The notes under the pieces: generated by a model
What the model saw: only the letters and a program-made list of their open reading frames with translations
Databases searched by the model: none
What the model was told of the DNA's origin: nothing
Assembly (NCBI GenBank): GCA_017051695.1
Contig: JAFIDK010000001.1
Coordinates: 186,001-250,000 of the forward strand
Origin: Algoriphagus aestuarii
GTDB taxonomy: Bacteria > Bacteroidota > Bacteroidia > Cytophagales > Cyclobacteriaceae
Reading direction: 5' to 3'
Length of the DNA: 64,000 bases
Shown: positions 33,660 through 42,668 of the stretch, piece by piece
Position numbering within the stretch: the first letter of the stretch is position 1
How the letters are laid out: each line of letters opens with the position of its first letter
Translations under genes and position numbers: made by a program

Positions 33660-34313
33660 ATGAAAAAACTAGCCCTAGTATTCACCCTATTTCTAGTAGC
33701 GATTCTTAATTTTGATGCTACAGCCCAGAAAGACCCTAAAGCCAAAGCTGTATTGGATGGCATGAGTCAGAAGTACCAAAGTATGAAAGGTTTTACAGCA
33801 AGCTTTGATTACACCTATGCCGATCAGGCCGGTACAAGTGACCGCCAAAGCGGAGACATTTCTGTGAAAGGGAATCAATACAGGCTTAAACTTCCTGATC
33901 AAGAAATCTTCAATGATGGTAAAACCGTCTGGACTTTTATAGAAACCCCTAGCTACAAAGAGGTTACCATCAACGACGTTTCACAGACGGAAGGAGAATT
34001 GACCCCGACGAATATTTATAAAATGTATGAAAGCGGATTTAATTATAAGCTTTTGGCAGATAAATCTTTTCAAGGTAAGCAGGCAAATGTCGTAGAATTG
34101 GATGCAGAAAAATCAAATGCTCCTTTCCAAAAGGTGAAACTAATGATCGATAAAAACACCAAAGATCTATTGGGTTGGGAGATGTTTGATGGACAGGGAG
34201 GCTCTTTTTCTTATGCCTTCAAGAATCTGAAACCTGACCCGAATATTCCGGATTCGCATTTTGTTTTTGATACCAAAAAGCATGCAGGAGTAGAAGTAAT
34301 TGATCTTCGCTAA
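33660..34313 (+). CDS. lolA: LolA-like outer-membrane lipoprotein carrier
   Basis: A 217-residue periplasmic protein with signal peptide 1-22 (ATAQ). The LolA fold shows as KYQSMKGFTASFDYTYA, the QSGDISVKGNQYRLK strand pair and DGKTVWTFIE, ending HFVFDTKKHAGVEVIDLR. It carries lipoproteins from LolCDE to the outer membrane. ftsK-lolA adjacency is frequent in Bacteroidota. It converges with pabA; the two stops abut without spacing. Confidence 0.9.
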   Translation: MKKLALVFTLFLVAILNFDATAQKDPKAKAVLDGMSQKYQSMKGFTASFDYTYADQAGTSDRQSGDISVKGNQYRLKLPDQEIFNDGKTVWTFIETPSYKEVTINDVSQTEGELTPTNIYKMYESGFNYKLLADKSFQGKQANVVELDAEKSNAPFQKVKLMIDKNTKDLLGWEMFDGQGGSFSYAFKNLKPDPNIPDSHFVFDTKKHAGVEVIDLR

Positions 34314-34880
34314 TTAATTTCTGACGACTTCTATCCAATTTTTTACCAATTCCAATCCGTATTCTGTCAAAAAGGCTTCCGGATGGTATTGAATCCCGAG
34401 AATCGGGAGTTCACGGTGTACGATTCCCATTACTTCCCCTTCTTTCGTCTCTAAAATCACATGTAGATCAGAGGGGATTTGTTCCAGTTGGAGGGAATGA
34501 TACCTTGTCACATTAAATGTAAGCGGCAAACCTTTCGTAAATAAATGATCGGATTTTTTAATTACTGAATGGACCTTTCCGTGGACAGGGATTTCATTTT
34601 TCACCAGTTTGGCTCCAAAAAACTCGCCGATGGTCTGATGCCCAAGGCAAACTCCCAAAACTGGGATCCGCTGATGATACTTTTCAAAAATGGCGTTGAG
34701 ATTCCCTGCAGTTGATGGTTTTCCAGGTCCAGGAGACAGGATCAATCCTGAGAAATCCAACTGTTCAATTTCTTCTAGGGGGCAATCATTTCGAAGGATT
34801 TTTAATTCTGCTCCAGTTTGCATGACCAGATCGGCCAACATATGACTGAAGGAATCAAAATTATCAATCAGTAGAATCAT
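34314..34880 (-). CDS. pabA: Anthranilate/aminodeoxychorismate synthase glutaminase subunit
   Basis: A 188-residue class I glutamine amidotransferase. N-terminal ILLIDNFDSFSHML, PGPGKPS oxyanion-hole block, catalytic C78 in GVCLGHQT, and His/Glu in QYHPEAFL. It supplies ammonia to chorismate for PABA or anthranilate. TrpG and PabA are not separable here. No trpE/pabB nearby, which favours the PabA or amphibolic name. Overlaps cvpA by 17 bases. Confidence 0.85.
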   Translation of the reverse strand: MILLIDNFDSFSHMLADLVMQTGAELKILRNDCPLEEIEQLDFSGLILSPGPGKPSTAGNLNAIFEKYHQRIPVLGVCLGHQTIGEFFGAKLVKNEIPVHGKVHSVIKKSDHLFTKGLPLTFNVTRYHSLQLEQIPSDLHVILETKEGEVMGIVHRELPILGIQYHPEAFLTEYGLELVKNWIEVVRN

Positions 34881-35409
34881 TTAAAATATCATCTACGATC
34901 TTTTCCAGTTTCTCCAGGTTTTCCTCCACCTTCGGAAAAAACGGTTCTATCCCTTCCACAATAGCAGGAGCTACAGGCTCTATATAACCCAAATATTCTG
35001 AATCCGCCGTCCATTGTTTTGGCAAATCCAGTTTGAACAAACTCGCTTGCCAAAAGAATAAGCTAACGAAAAATGCTGCTTTAACTACCCCTAAAAACAC
35101 CCCTGCAATAGAATCCAAGGATCCGAGCAAAACCAAATCCATGGTCTTTTTCAGTGCCCAACCCACAGATTTAATGAGTAGCATCGTGATCAAAAAGATG
35201 ACTAAAAAGCCCAGGATCGGATATCCTAAATTGAATTCTGTGACATTTTCCTTCAGCCAATCCGTCATTGGATCCATAAAATACACTCCAAGAATAATGG
35301 CAATGACAAATCCAAAAAGACCAAGGATTCCCATTAGAAATCCTTGTCTATATCCTTCAAAGGCACCGAATCCAAGAATGACCAATAATATAATGTCTAC
35401 TGTGCTCAA
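34864..35409 (-). CDS. CvpA-family membrane protein
   Basis: A 181-residue protein with four predicted membrane helices in residues 1-120 (VDIILLVILGFGAFEGYRQG start, then GLFGFVIAIILGVYF and LGFLVIFLITMLL) and an acidic, helical cytoplasmic tail (EENLEKLEKIVDDILND). It matches the CvpA family, tied to colicin V production and envelope stress in Enterobacteria. Flanked by yqeY (1 bp) and pabA (overlap), so a three-gene transcript is likely. Confidence 0.9.
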   Translation of the reverse strand: MSTVDIILLVILGFGAFEGYRQGFLMGILGLFGFVIAIILGVYFMDPMTDWLKENVTEFNLGYPILGFLVIFLITMLLIKSVGWALKKTMDLVLLGSLDSIAGVFLGVVKAAFFVSLFFWQASLFKLDLPKQWTADSEYLGYIEPVAPAIVEGIEPFFPKVEENLEKLEKIVDDILNDSTD

Positions 35410-35410
35410 C

Positions 35411-35863
35411 TTAGCTGTTTAAAAGTGATTTTACTTTATCCGCAATAGCCTTGCCATCGGCTTTTCCAGCCAATTGCTTGCTTGCCACACCCATTACCTT
35501 ACCCATGTCTTTAGGCCCTGATGCACCAGTCTGGGCAATGATTTCTGATATCGCAGCTGATAATTCTTCATCTGTCAAAGCCTTCGGTAAAAACTCTTGA
35601 ATAATCGATAGCTCAGCCATCTCCACTGCATACAAATCCTCTCTGTTTTGTTGCTGATAGATATCCGCAGAGTCTTTCCTTTGCTTTGCTGCCTTTGTCA
35701 AAATCTTCATTTCATCATCTTCAGACAACTCACCTGCTGCTCCCCCTTTTGTTTCTTCCAATAGGATTAAAGACTTAACCGCTCTCAAAGCTCTCAATCT
35801 ATCCTTATCTTTGGCGATCATGGCGGATTTAATTTCGCTATCTATTTTCTGCTTTAAACTCAT
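35411..35863 (-). CDS. GatB/YqeY-domain protein
   Basis: A 150-residue helical protein. The YqeY domain resembles the tail of GatB amidotransferases; characteristic segments are RLRALRAVKSLILLEE, KQRKDSADIYQQQNR and LPKALTDEELSAAI. It may bind tRNA, but the role is unproven. The start is ATG 35863, with a -7 element 35 bases upstream. First gene of the yqeY-cvpA-pabA unit. Confidence 0.93.
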   Translation of the reverse strand: MSLKQKIDSEIKSAMIAKDKDRLRALRAVKSLILLEETKGGAAGELSEDDEMKILTKAAKQRKDSADIYQQQNREDLYAVEMAELSIIQEFLPKALTDEELSAAISEIIAQTGASGPKDMGKVMGVASKQLAGKADGKAIADKVKSLLNS

Positions 35864-35868
35864 AACTC

Positions 35869-35876
35869 TAAGTTTG
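35869..35876 (+). promoter_or_regulatory. -7 element of pdxJ
   Basis: TAAGTTTG, an exact TAnnTTTG match 47 bases before the pdxJ ATG. It faces the opposing yqeY promoter 22 bp away, so the two transcripts would overlap at their 5' ends. Confidence 0.5.
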
Positions 35877-35897
35877 TGTTAATGGTAAAATTCGGAA

Positions 35898-35905
35898 CAA
35901 AAATA
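35898..35905 (-). promoter_or_regulatory. -7 element of yqeY-cvpA-pabA
   Basis: The reverse strand reads TATTTTTG, an exact consensus match 35 bases before the yqeY ATG. Confidence 0.5.
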
Positions 35906-35922
35906 CCCTTTTCGACCTGGAA

Positions 35923-36639
35923 ATGACTAAACTGAGTGTAAATATTAATAAGATCGCCACGCTGCGCAATGCCAGAGGGGCAAATAATCCCGATGTAGTC
36001 AAAGTAGCACTAGATGCTGAGCGCTTTGGAGCAGAGGGAATTACGGTACATCCAAGACCGGATGAAAGACATATTCGACATCAAGATGTTTTCGATCTGG
36101 CCAAAGTGGTCACCACTGAATTTAACATTGAAGGTTACCCCGACCGAAGGTTTCTGGATCTGGTCAAAGCTGTAAAACCTGCCCAAGCCACTTTGGTACC
36201 GGACCCTCCCAATGCCATCACCTCCAATACCGGATGGGACACCATTTCCAATCAGGGCATGCTAAAAGATATCGTAGCTGAACTTCAGGAGGCTGGGATA
36301 CGGGTTTCTATTTTCATCAATCCGGAAATCAGGTATTTTGAACCAGCCAAACTCACAGGGACAGACAGGGTGGAACTCTACACCGAACCCTATGCAGTTG
36401 GTTTTCATCAGGATAAAGAAAAAGCTGTCAAACCCTATGTGGAGGTGGCTGAAATTGCAAAAGCACTCGGCTTAGGACTCAATGCCGGACATGATTTGGA
36501 CTTGCAAAACCTTGCCTTTTTGAAAAAATCCATTCCTTATCTGGATGAGGTTTCTATTGGACATGCGCTCGTTTGTGATGCGCTTTATTACGGTCTGGAA
36601 AATACCATTCAGATGTATCGAAGGCAGTTGGAGCTTTAA
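35923..36639 (+). CDS. pdxJ: Pyridoxine 5'-phosphate synthase
   Basis: A 238-residue TIM barrel that condenses amino-acetone phosphate with deoxyxylulose phosphate in the DXP-dependent vitamin B6 route. N-terminal [16 protein letters not shown], catalytic Glu/His in [10 protein letters not shown], and the C-terminal [13 protein letters not shown] and [11 protein letters not shown] phosphate loops are all present. The 1-deoxyxylulose phosphate it needs also feeds ispF. Preceded by its own -7 element. Confidence 0.96.
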   Translation: MTKLSVNINKIATLRNARGANNPDVVKVALDAERFGAEGITVHPRPDERHIRHQDVFDLAKVVTTEFNIEGYPDRRFLDLVKAVKPAQATLVPDPPNAITSNTGWDTISNQGMLKDIVAELQEAGIRVSIFINPEIRYFEPAKLTGTDRVELYTEPYAVGFHQDKEKAVKPYVEVAEIAKALGLGLNAGHDLDLQNLAFLKKSIPYLDEVSIGHALVCDALYYGLENTIQMYRRQLEL

Positions 36640-36731
36640 GTTTGAATAGCATCAAAAAATTCAGAGAATTAGAATACATGGTTGAGGTCCAGTGGGCCTC
36701 GTAAATCGTATTTCGTAAATCATAAAATACA
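36640..36731. repeat. Short dispersed CGTATTTCGTAAATC repeat
   Basis: 36699-36722 reads TCGTAAATCGTATTTCGTAA then ATCA. A related sequence in the opposite orientation is at 44521-44556. The gap also holds GAGGTCC...GGGCCTC, a small imperfect dyad. Confidence 0.45.
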
Positions 36732-37490
36732 GTGAAATTAAACTTCAAAAAATTAGGTACCGGTAAACCATTAGTAATCCTTCATGGTCTTTTTGGCTCA
36801 TTGGACAATTGGTTTAGCATAGCCAAGGAGTTGGAGAAAACTTTTACCCTATATCTGGTAGACCAACGGAACCATGGGGATTCCCCTCAGGCAGAAGAAT
36901 GGAATTATGAGGTCATGGTAGAGGATCTCAAAGAATTTTTAGATCAGGAAGGACTAGAAAAGGTCTTTTTGATGGGACATTCTATGGGAGGAAAAACCGC
37001 CATGAATTTTGCACTATCTTATCCAGAACGGGTCGAAAGACTCATTGTAGCTGATATTGCACCAAGGTATTACCCGGTTCACCATCAAACGATTTTGGAA
37101 GGTCTGAACGCCATTGATCTGAAAACGATCAAATCAAGAAAAGAAGCAGATGATATTTTAGGCCAATATGTAGCCGAATTGGGAATAAGACAGTTTTTAC
37201 TGAAAAGCCTTAGCCGGGATTCCAATGGATTTATCTGGAAAATCAACCTCCCAGTAATCACCGAAAAAATCAATAATGTGGGTGAACCACTGGACGGAGA
37301 TAAAAAATACGAAGGACCTACTTTGTTTCTGGCAGGTGAAAACTCAGATTATATCCAGCAATCGGATTTATCCGAGATGGAGAATTACTTTCCGGAATAC
37401 GAAGTGGAATTTATCTCCGGTGCAGGGCATTGGCTTCATGCAGAGCAGCCTGAAGCGGTAATTGAGGAAGTTCTGAAGTTTTTGAAATAA
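36732..37490 (+). CDS. Alpha/beta hydrolase (YbfF-like esterase)
   Basis: A 252-residue alpha/beta hydrolase. Oxyanion loop LHGLFGSLDNW, nucleophile S84 in MGHSMGGKTA, acid in ENSDYI and His in GAGHWLHAEQP complete the triad. Resembles YbfF-type esterases. The start is GTG 36732: an in-frame stop lies three codons upstream and no ATG intervenes. Substrate unknown. Confidence 0.9.
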   Translation: MKLNFKKLGTGKPLVILHGLFGSLDNWFSIAKELEKTFTLYLVDQRNHGDSPQAEEWNYEVMVEDLKEFLDQEGLEKVFLMGHSMGGKTAMNFALSYPERVERLIVADIAPRYYPVHHQTILEGLNAIDLKTIKSRKEADDILGQYVAELGIRQFLLKSLSRDSNGFIWKINLPVITEKINNVGEPLDGDKKYEGPTLFLAGENSDYIQQSDLSEMENYFPEYEVEFISGAGHWLHAEQPEAVIEEVLKFLK

Positions 37491-37559
37491 TCATAATTTT
37501 AGGCTTCTTCCCTACTCCTTTGTGGATTAAACTCTAAATTCGAATAAAATTATCATCCC

Positions 37560-38270
37560 ATGCCCAAAGGAAAACTTTTTCTGATTCCCAATGTACTGGC
37601 CGAAAACACTGCCAATGATGTCATCAGTCCTCAGGTCAGGGATGTTGTAAAACATACCAAAGTTTATTTGGTAGAAAATTTAAGAACAGCCAGACGATAC
37701 ATCAGCAGTTTAAAACTGGGAGTAAACATCGAAGAGATCCACATGGAAATACTCGATAAAAGCACCAAACCCGAAACAATCAATCGACTGATGCAACCCC
37801 TTTTGAACGGAGCAGACGTGGGAATAATTTCTGAGGCTGGCTGCCCAGGGATCGCTGATCCTGGAGCATTAGCAGTAGCTCATGCACATGTCAAAGGTAT
37901 CCAAGTCGTACCGCTTTCTGGCCCTAGTTCCATGTTTCTGGCATTAATGGGTTCGGGATTTTCGGGTCAGTCTTTTGCTTTCCATGGATATCTACCCATT
38001 GATAAAAAAGAGAGAGCAGCTGCTTTAAAAAGCCTAGAAGCGGAATCTTCGAGAGAAAAGCGGGCTCAGATTTTTATGGAAACCCCATTCCGAAATAATC
38101 AGATCTTTGAAGACTGCCTTCGGGTACTATCTGCAACCACCAAACTTTGCATAGCCAAAAACATCACAGCAAAAGATGAGTTGATCCTCACCAAAACCAT
38201 TGCAGAGTGGAAGAAACTCCCGCTTGATTTACATAAAATCCCCACCGTCTTTATCCTTCAAAGCTTTTAG
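37560..38270 (+). CDS. Tetrapyrrole-methylase-family SAM methyltransferase (RsmI-like)
   Basis: A 236-residue protein of the TP_methylase fold. LFLIPNVLAENT opening, EAGCPGIADPGALAV, PLSGPSSMFLALMGSGFSGQ and TPFRNNQIFED correspond to motifs of RsmI (16S rRNA 2'-O-methyltransferase). It belongs to the short Bacteroidota branch and may modify another target, so no symbol is given. The dipeptidase gene starts 3 bp after it. Confidence 0.85.
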   Translation: MPKGKLFLIPNVLAENTANDVISPQVRDVVKHTKVYLVENLRTARRYISSLKLGVNIEEIHMEILDKSTKPETINRLMQPLLNGADVGIISEAGCPGIADPGALAVAHAHVKGIQVVPLSGPSSMFLALMGSGFSGQSFAFHGYLPIDKKERAAALKSLEAESSREKRAQIFMETPFRNNQIFEDCLRVLSATTKLCIAKNITAKDELILTKTIAEWKKLPLDLHKIPTVFILQSF

Positions 38271-38273
38271 AAT

Positions 38274-39344
38274 ATGTTGACAATTGATGCGCATTTGGAT
38301 CTGAGCATGAATGCTCTGGAATGGAATCGTGACCTTACCAGACCTGTTTCAGAAATCAATGATAGGGAAAGTGGCTTAACTGACAAGCCTGATCGGGGAA
38401 ATGCGGTTGTTTCCCTTCCAGAACTTAGAAAAGGCAATATTGGATTAGTGGTAGCTACTCAGATCGGCAGGTATGTGGCTCCTGAAAACCCGCTTCCTGG
38501 TTGGCATTCACCTGCCCAGGCTTGGGCACAGACTCAAGGCCAATTAGCATGGTATCAAGTCATGGTGGAGCAAGGTGAAATGACACAAATAAGGACTATT
38601 TCTGAGTTAAACGAACATGTGGCGTTATGGCAGAATGGAGAAAACAACAGCAGCAAACCTGTAGGATTTATTCTTTCACTTGAAGGTGCAGATTCTATTG
38701 TTCATTTGGATTATCTCGAAAAAGCCTATGAATCAGGCCTGAGAGCTTTGGGGCCTGCACATTATGGCCCTGGAAGATATGCACATGGCACAGATGCTTC
38801 TGCCCCTCTAAATGAAATGGGAAAAGACTTACTTCGCAAAATGGATGAATTGGGGATCATTTTGGATGCCACCCATTTATGTGATTTGGCTTTTTGGGAT
38901 GCTTTGGAGATTTTTCAAGGACCAGTTTGGGCCAGTCATAACAATTGCAGGGCATTAGTGGATCATAACCGTCAATTTTCTGACGAAATGATCAAAGCAT
39001 TAATAGACAGAGGCGCAGTAATCGGAGGTGCGATGGATGCATGGATGCTTAGTCCAAATTGGGAGAGAGGTAAATCCACTCCTCAGGAAAGAAATGTTAC
39101 TTTAAATACGGTCCTAGATCACCTGGATCATATTTGTCAGGTCGCAGGAAATGCCAATCATATCGGAATTGGCTCGGATTTGGATGGGGCATTTGGAAAG
39201 GAACAAGCTCCACATGACCTAAACACGATAGGTGATCTGATCAAAGTACCTGATTTACTGAGACAAAGAGGTTATTCTGATCAAGATGTAGAAAAAGTTA
39301 TGCATGGCAACTGGTTGAACTTTTTAAAAAAATCATGGTCTTAA
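38274..39344 (+). CDS. Membrane-dipeptidase-family (M19) dipeptidase
   Basis: A 356-residue peptidase M19. Dinuclear zinc ligands appear as DAHLDLSM (HxD), SLEGADSI (Glu), DATHLCD (His), ASHNNCRAL (His) and IGSDLDGA (Asp). There is no signal peptide, so it is likely cytoplasmic, unlike renal dipeptidase. It cleaves dipeptides, possibly D-amino-acid ones. Starts 3 bp after the methylase and is probably cotranscribed. Confidence 0.92.
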   Translation: MLTIDAHLDLSMNALEWNRDLTRPVSEINDRESGLTDKPDRGNAVVSLPELRKGNIGLVVATQIGRYVAPENPLPGWHSPAQAWAQTQGQLAWYQVMVEQGEMTQIRTISELNEHVALWQNGENNSSKPVGFILSLEGADSIVHLDYLEKAYESGLRALGPAHYGPGRYAHGTDASAPLNEMGKDLLRKMDELGIILDATHLCDLAFWDALEIFQGPVWASHNNCRALVDHNRQFSDEMIKALIDRGAVIGGAMDAWMLSPNWERGKSTPQERNVTLNTVLDHLDHICQVAGNANHIGIGSDLDGAFGKEQAPHDLNTIGDLIKVPDLLRQRGYSDQDVEKVMHGNWLNFLKKSWS

Positions 39345-39437
39345 TTGGGGAAAAATTGGACAATTCCTGTGTTTTTATTTTGCATAAATAATTCTAATTG
39401 AATTATTTAGCGAAAGCCAAACGCAAACCACCAATTT

Positions 39438-40775
39438 ATGAAGTTCAAAAACTTACTCATTCTTACCTTAATTTTCTTTTTTTCAGCTTCCATCTCCTTC
39501 TCCCAAAAACTTCAAATCACTGCTAATCATTCAGATGCGAAATTCATTTTGCTAAATGACTATGATGATTCTGATAAACAGGAATTAGGAACGGGAGCTA
39601 TTGAATACAAATTAGAGAAAGACAGTCGTAATCGGATCAAGGTTACTAAACCTGGTTACGAACCAGTTATCAAAGAATACAATAGAGATTTGAAATGGGA
39701 TAAAGAGCAATATGTCTCTTTGGATTCACGAAGAGTAGAAATCACAGCCGAACCTTATGATGCAGAGATTTTTGTAGACGGTCGCATGATCGGTACAAAA
39801 GCCATCTATTTGATCATTCAAAAAGATCGCTTTCATACTGTGGAAATCAAAAAGCCTGGTTACGCACCCATTACCAAAAGTTATTATAATTCTCCCGACA
39901 GAGAAACCCCACCATCAAAAGACTATTTTGAATTGAAAGATAGACAGGTTCGTCTGGAAGTAATTCCCGCAGATGGAACGGTTACTGCCAATGGAGTCAG
40001 TGTAGGCCGAGGAAATCAAGACATTAAAATCCCTTTAAACGACTGTGTCACAGTGACTGTCAACAAGGATGGTTATGTAGAATACACCAAAGTTTTTTGT
40101 AACAAGCCTGATACAGACCCAGAGCCTCCTGTAAGAGAAAAGGCTCAACTGGAAGATCGCCTGGTTAAAATCACCACTAACCCAAATGATGCAGTCATTG
40201 AAATTGGAGGAAAAACAGTGGGCACCGGTAGTTACGATTTAAAAGTTCCTAAAAATGGAAGTGTGGAAATCCGGGTGAAAAAGGACGGCTATGTGCGCTA
40301 TGTGAAGAACTATTACAATCAGCCAAACATGCAGGAGCCACCAGTTACTGACTTTATTGAAATGAATGTAGATGAAGCCTACACCTCTTCAGTTTCATCA
40401 GATTTGGCAAATGTGAGAATCACTGTCCCTGTAAATTCAGCACATACTCCTGAAGAAGCTTGGAGAATCCTGAGTTCTATTATTACAAGATATTTTGACA
40501 TTTTGGAAACCGTTGATTTTAATACAGGATATTTGACCACTTCTTGGCAGGTGCAAAATTTCCAGTCTTCAGTTATCAGAACTAGGGTAATTGTTAGTAG
40601 TGGAGGAAATTCAGACCAATTGGCTTATGCGATTAAGTTGATTAGCCAGGAAGCCTATTTGGATGGACAAAATCAAGTAACTGTGAAAGACGATGAGAAA
40701 TTCGAGGACTGGGCAAGAATTCTAAAAAAATATGAAGGACTAATAGAGGAAGTTCAAGCTCGGCTACAACAATAA
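39438..40775 (+). CDS. Secreted PEGA-repeat protein
   Basis: A 445-residue protein with a signal peptide (1-22, FSQ). Four PEGA-like repeats of about 60-75 residues follow (roughly 25-85, 92-155, 161-230, 238-305), each carrying the IKKPGYxP or VKKDGYV core. The C-terminal 130 residues (VRITVPVNSAHTPEEAWRIL and VQNFQSSVIRTRV) form a separate alpha/beta domain reminiscent of BamC-type helix-grip lipoprotein domains. Probably surface or periplasmic, binding cell-wall or protein partners. Followed by a good terminator. Confidence 0.8.
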   Translation: MKFKNLLILTLIFFFSASISFSQKLQITANHSDAKFILLNDYDDSDKQELGTGAIEYKLEKDSRNRIKVTKPGYEPVIKEYNRDLKWDKEQYVSLDSRRVEITAEPYDAEIFVDGRMIGTKAIYLIIQKDRFHTVEIKKPGYAPITKSYYNSPDRETPPSKDYFELKDRQVRLEVIPADGTVTANGVSVGRGNQDIKIPLNDCVTVTVNKDGYVEYTKVFCNKPDTDPEPPVREKAQLEDRLVKITTNPNDAVIEIGGKTVGTGSYDLKVPKNGSVEIRVKKDGYVRYVKNYYNQPNMQEPPVTDFIEMNVDEAYTSSVSSDLANVRITVPVNSAHTPEEAWRILSSIITRYFDILETVDFNTGYLTTSWQVQNFQSSVIRTRVIVSSGGNSDQLAYAIKLISQEAYLDGQNQVTVKDDEKFEDWARILKKYEGLIEEVQARLQQ

Positions 40776-40795
40776 CCAACCAAATCTCCGATAAT

Positions 40796-40826
40796 ACCTC
40801 AGTCAGAAATGGCTGAGGTTTTTTTT
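40796..40826 (+). terminator. Terminator after the PEGA gene
   Basis: ACCTCAGTCA (40796-40805) pairs with TGGCTGAGGT (40810-40819), with one G-U pair and a GAAA loop, then a run of T. Confidence 0.85.
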
Positions 40827-40921
40827 ATCTTAAATAGAAATCCTTTCAGCATCTACCCACCCAAATGAATTTTAAAAAAGGCTTATATTAAGGTTTACTT
40901 TTTTACCAAAACCCAAAATAT

Positions 40922-41629
40922 ATGAAACCTATTGTACAGATCTCTCTAGATCTGACAAACATTGATGAAGCCTTGGAAACAGCAGCCTTGGCGATACGAG
41001 CAGGAGTGGACTGGCTGGAAGCCGGCACTCCTTTGATTTTGGCAGAAGGGCTCCACGGTGTCAGAAAATTGAGAGAGGCTTTTCCTGGAGTACCAATTGT
41101 CGCTGATCTTAAAACCATGGACGGTGGATATCTGGAAGCAGAAATGATGGCCAAAGCTGGAGCAACTCACGTAGTCGTCATGGCGAGAGCTCACCCAGAA
41201 ACCATCAAATGTGTCGTACAAGCTGGAAAAGATTTTGGTGCGAAAGTGATGGGAGATAATATGGTCTGCGAAAGCATGGTTGATGGGGCAAAATTTTTAG
41301 AAGATTTGGGATGTGATTATGTGATTCATCACATTGGTTATGATGAAAGAAGAGGGATTGCAGCCTCTGGTAAAAGAATGCCAAGTCCATTAGATCAGCT
41401 CAGAGAGGTTGTAGAGGCAGTAAAAATTCCCGTTCAGGCCGTTGGCGGACTTTCTCTCGAGCAAGCAATCCAATGTCCCCAATATGGTGCCCCCTTAGTA
41501 GTTCTTGGTGCTCCCTTGACTATCGATGCTGATTCATTTAAAACTGCCAGCGGAGACCTTGAAAGCTCACTTCGAATGATTTGCGAAGCAATACATAAGC
41601 AAGAAACTGTTTTACCTAAAAGACACTAA
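40922..41629 (+). CDS. HUMPS-family decarboxylase/aldolase (KGPDC/HPS-like)
   Basis: A 235-residue OMPDC-suprafamily TIM barrel. The D-x-K-x-x-D signature of 3-keto-L-gulonate-6-phosphate decarboxylase and hexulose-phosphate synthase is D62-K64-D67 (ADLKTMDGG). E33 and GTPLILAEG are also typical. It should act on a ketose phosphate, producing or consuming a 5-carbon sugar phosphate. First in a run of genes with small gaps through 45.5 kb. No dedicated sugar kinase is visible. Confidence 0.85.
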   Translation: MKPIVQISLDLTNIDEALETAALAIRAGVDWLEAGTPLILAEGLHGVRKLREAFPGVPIVADLKTMDGGYLEAEMMAKAGATHVVVMARAHPETIKCVVQAGKDFGAKVMGDNMVCESMVDGAKFLEDLGCDYVIHHIGYDERRGIAASGKRMPSPLDQLREVVEAVKIPVQAVGGLSLEQAIQCPQYGAPLVVLGAPLTIDADSFKTASGDLESSLRMICEAIHKQETVLPKRH

Positions 41630-41632
41630 CCT

Positions 41633-42667
41633 ATGTCAAGTACTAAAAATGCAGCAGTAGTCAACTATGCTGAGAAAAAATTTTCTGTTGAAATCAGGGA
41701 AATCCTTGTTCCGGAAATCGGAGATGAGGACATTTTATTGGAAGTAGAAAATGTAGGGGTCTGCGGGAGTGATCTGCATCAGTGGACTTCAGATCATAGT
41801 TGGCCAGTGAATTATCCCGTGGTCTTGGGACATGAGTTTGGTGGAAAAATCGCCTCGGTTGGGAGTCGCGTGAATGGCTGGAAAGTCGGTGATCGAGTGG
41901 TCAGCGAAACAGCCGCAGTCATCGATCCACAGAATCCCATGAGTAAAACAGGATTGTATAATCTTGATCCAACCAGAAAAGGATTCGGCTACGGAGTAAA
42001 TGGAGCCATGACCCGCTTCGTGCGAGTTCCAGCCCGTTGCCTGCACCGTGTTCCGGAAGGTCTTTCCTTTGAGGAAGCATGCCTCACCGAACCATGCTCG
42101 GTGGCCTACAATGCTGTCGCGGTCAACTCCCACATCAAACCAGGAGATCGAGTACTTGTAATCGGTCCCGGAACTATCGGGATTCTTTGCGCTGCTATTG
42201 CAAAAATTTGCGGTGGAGATGTGGCCATTTTAGGTTTGGAAAAAGACCGTGGTAGATTGGAAATAGCGAAAAGCTATGGAGTCACACCCATCATCAATGA
42301 CGCCACTGATTGGGCAAGAAAAACAGACGGGATGGGCGCAGATCTGATTATAGATGCAGCAGGAATCAGCGCCACCTTGAAAATCGCGATGGAACTCGTT
42401 CGTCCCAATGGGCAAATCACCAAAGTAGGCTGGGGACCAAGTCCATGCAATTTTTCTTTAGATCCATTAGTACAGAAAAATGTGCGCCTGCAAGGCAGTT
42501 TCAGCCATAATTGGCCGATTTGGGAAAAAGTCATAGGCTTACTTTCTAGTGGGATATTGGATGTAAAACCCATTATCGGGGGAGTCTGGCCGATAACAGA
42601 ATGGCATGAAGCTTTTGAAAAAATGCATAGTGGAGAGGTAGTAAAAAGTGTTCTAAAACCAGTTTAA
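41633..42667 (+). CDS. Zinc-dependent medium-chain dehydrogenase
   Basis: A 344-residue MDR protein. Catalytic zinc ligands C44 (GVCGSD), H67 and E68 (LGHEFGG). The Rossmann core has VIGPGTIGIL near 174. The usual four-cysteine structural-zinc lobe is missing: the segment at about 95-125 (SETAAVIDPQNPMSKTGLY) has none of the cysteines. It probably oxidises a polyol or sugar. Gap to the gene before is 3 bp and 1 bp to the gene after, so one operon. Confidence 0.88.
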   Translation: MSSTKNAAVVNYAEKKFSVEIREILVPEIGDEDILLEVENVGVCGSDLHQWTSDHSWPVNYPVVLGHEFGGKIASVGSRVNGWKVGDRVVSETAAVIDPQNPMSKTGLYNLDPTRKGFGYGVNGAMTRFVRVPARCLHRVPEGLSFEEACLTEPCSVAYNAVAVNSHIKPGDRVLVIGPGTIGILCAAIAKICGGDVAILGLEKDRGRLEIAKSYGVTPIINDATDWARKTDGMGADLIIDAAGISATLKIAMELVRPNGQITKVGWGPSPCNFSLDPLVQKNVRLQGSFSHNWPIWEKVIGLLSSGILDVKPIIGGVWPITEWHEAFEKMHSGEVVKSVLKPV

Positions 42668-42668
42668 G

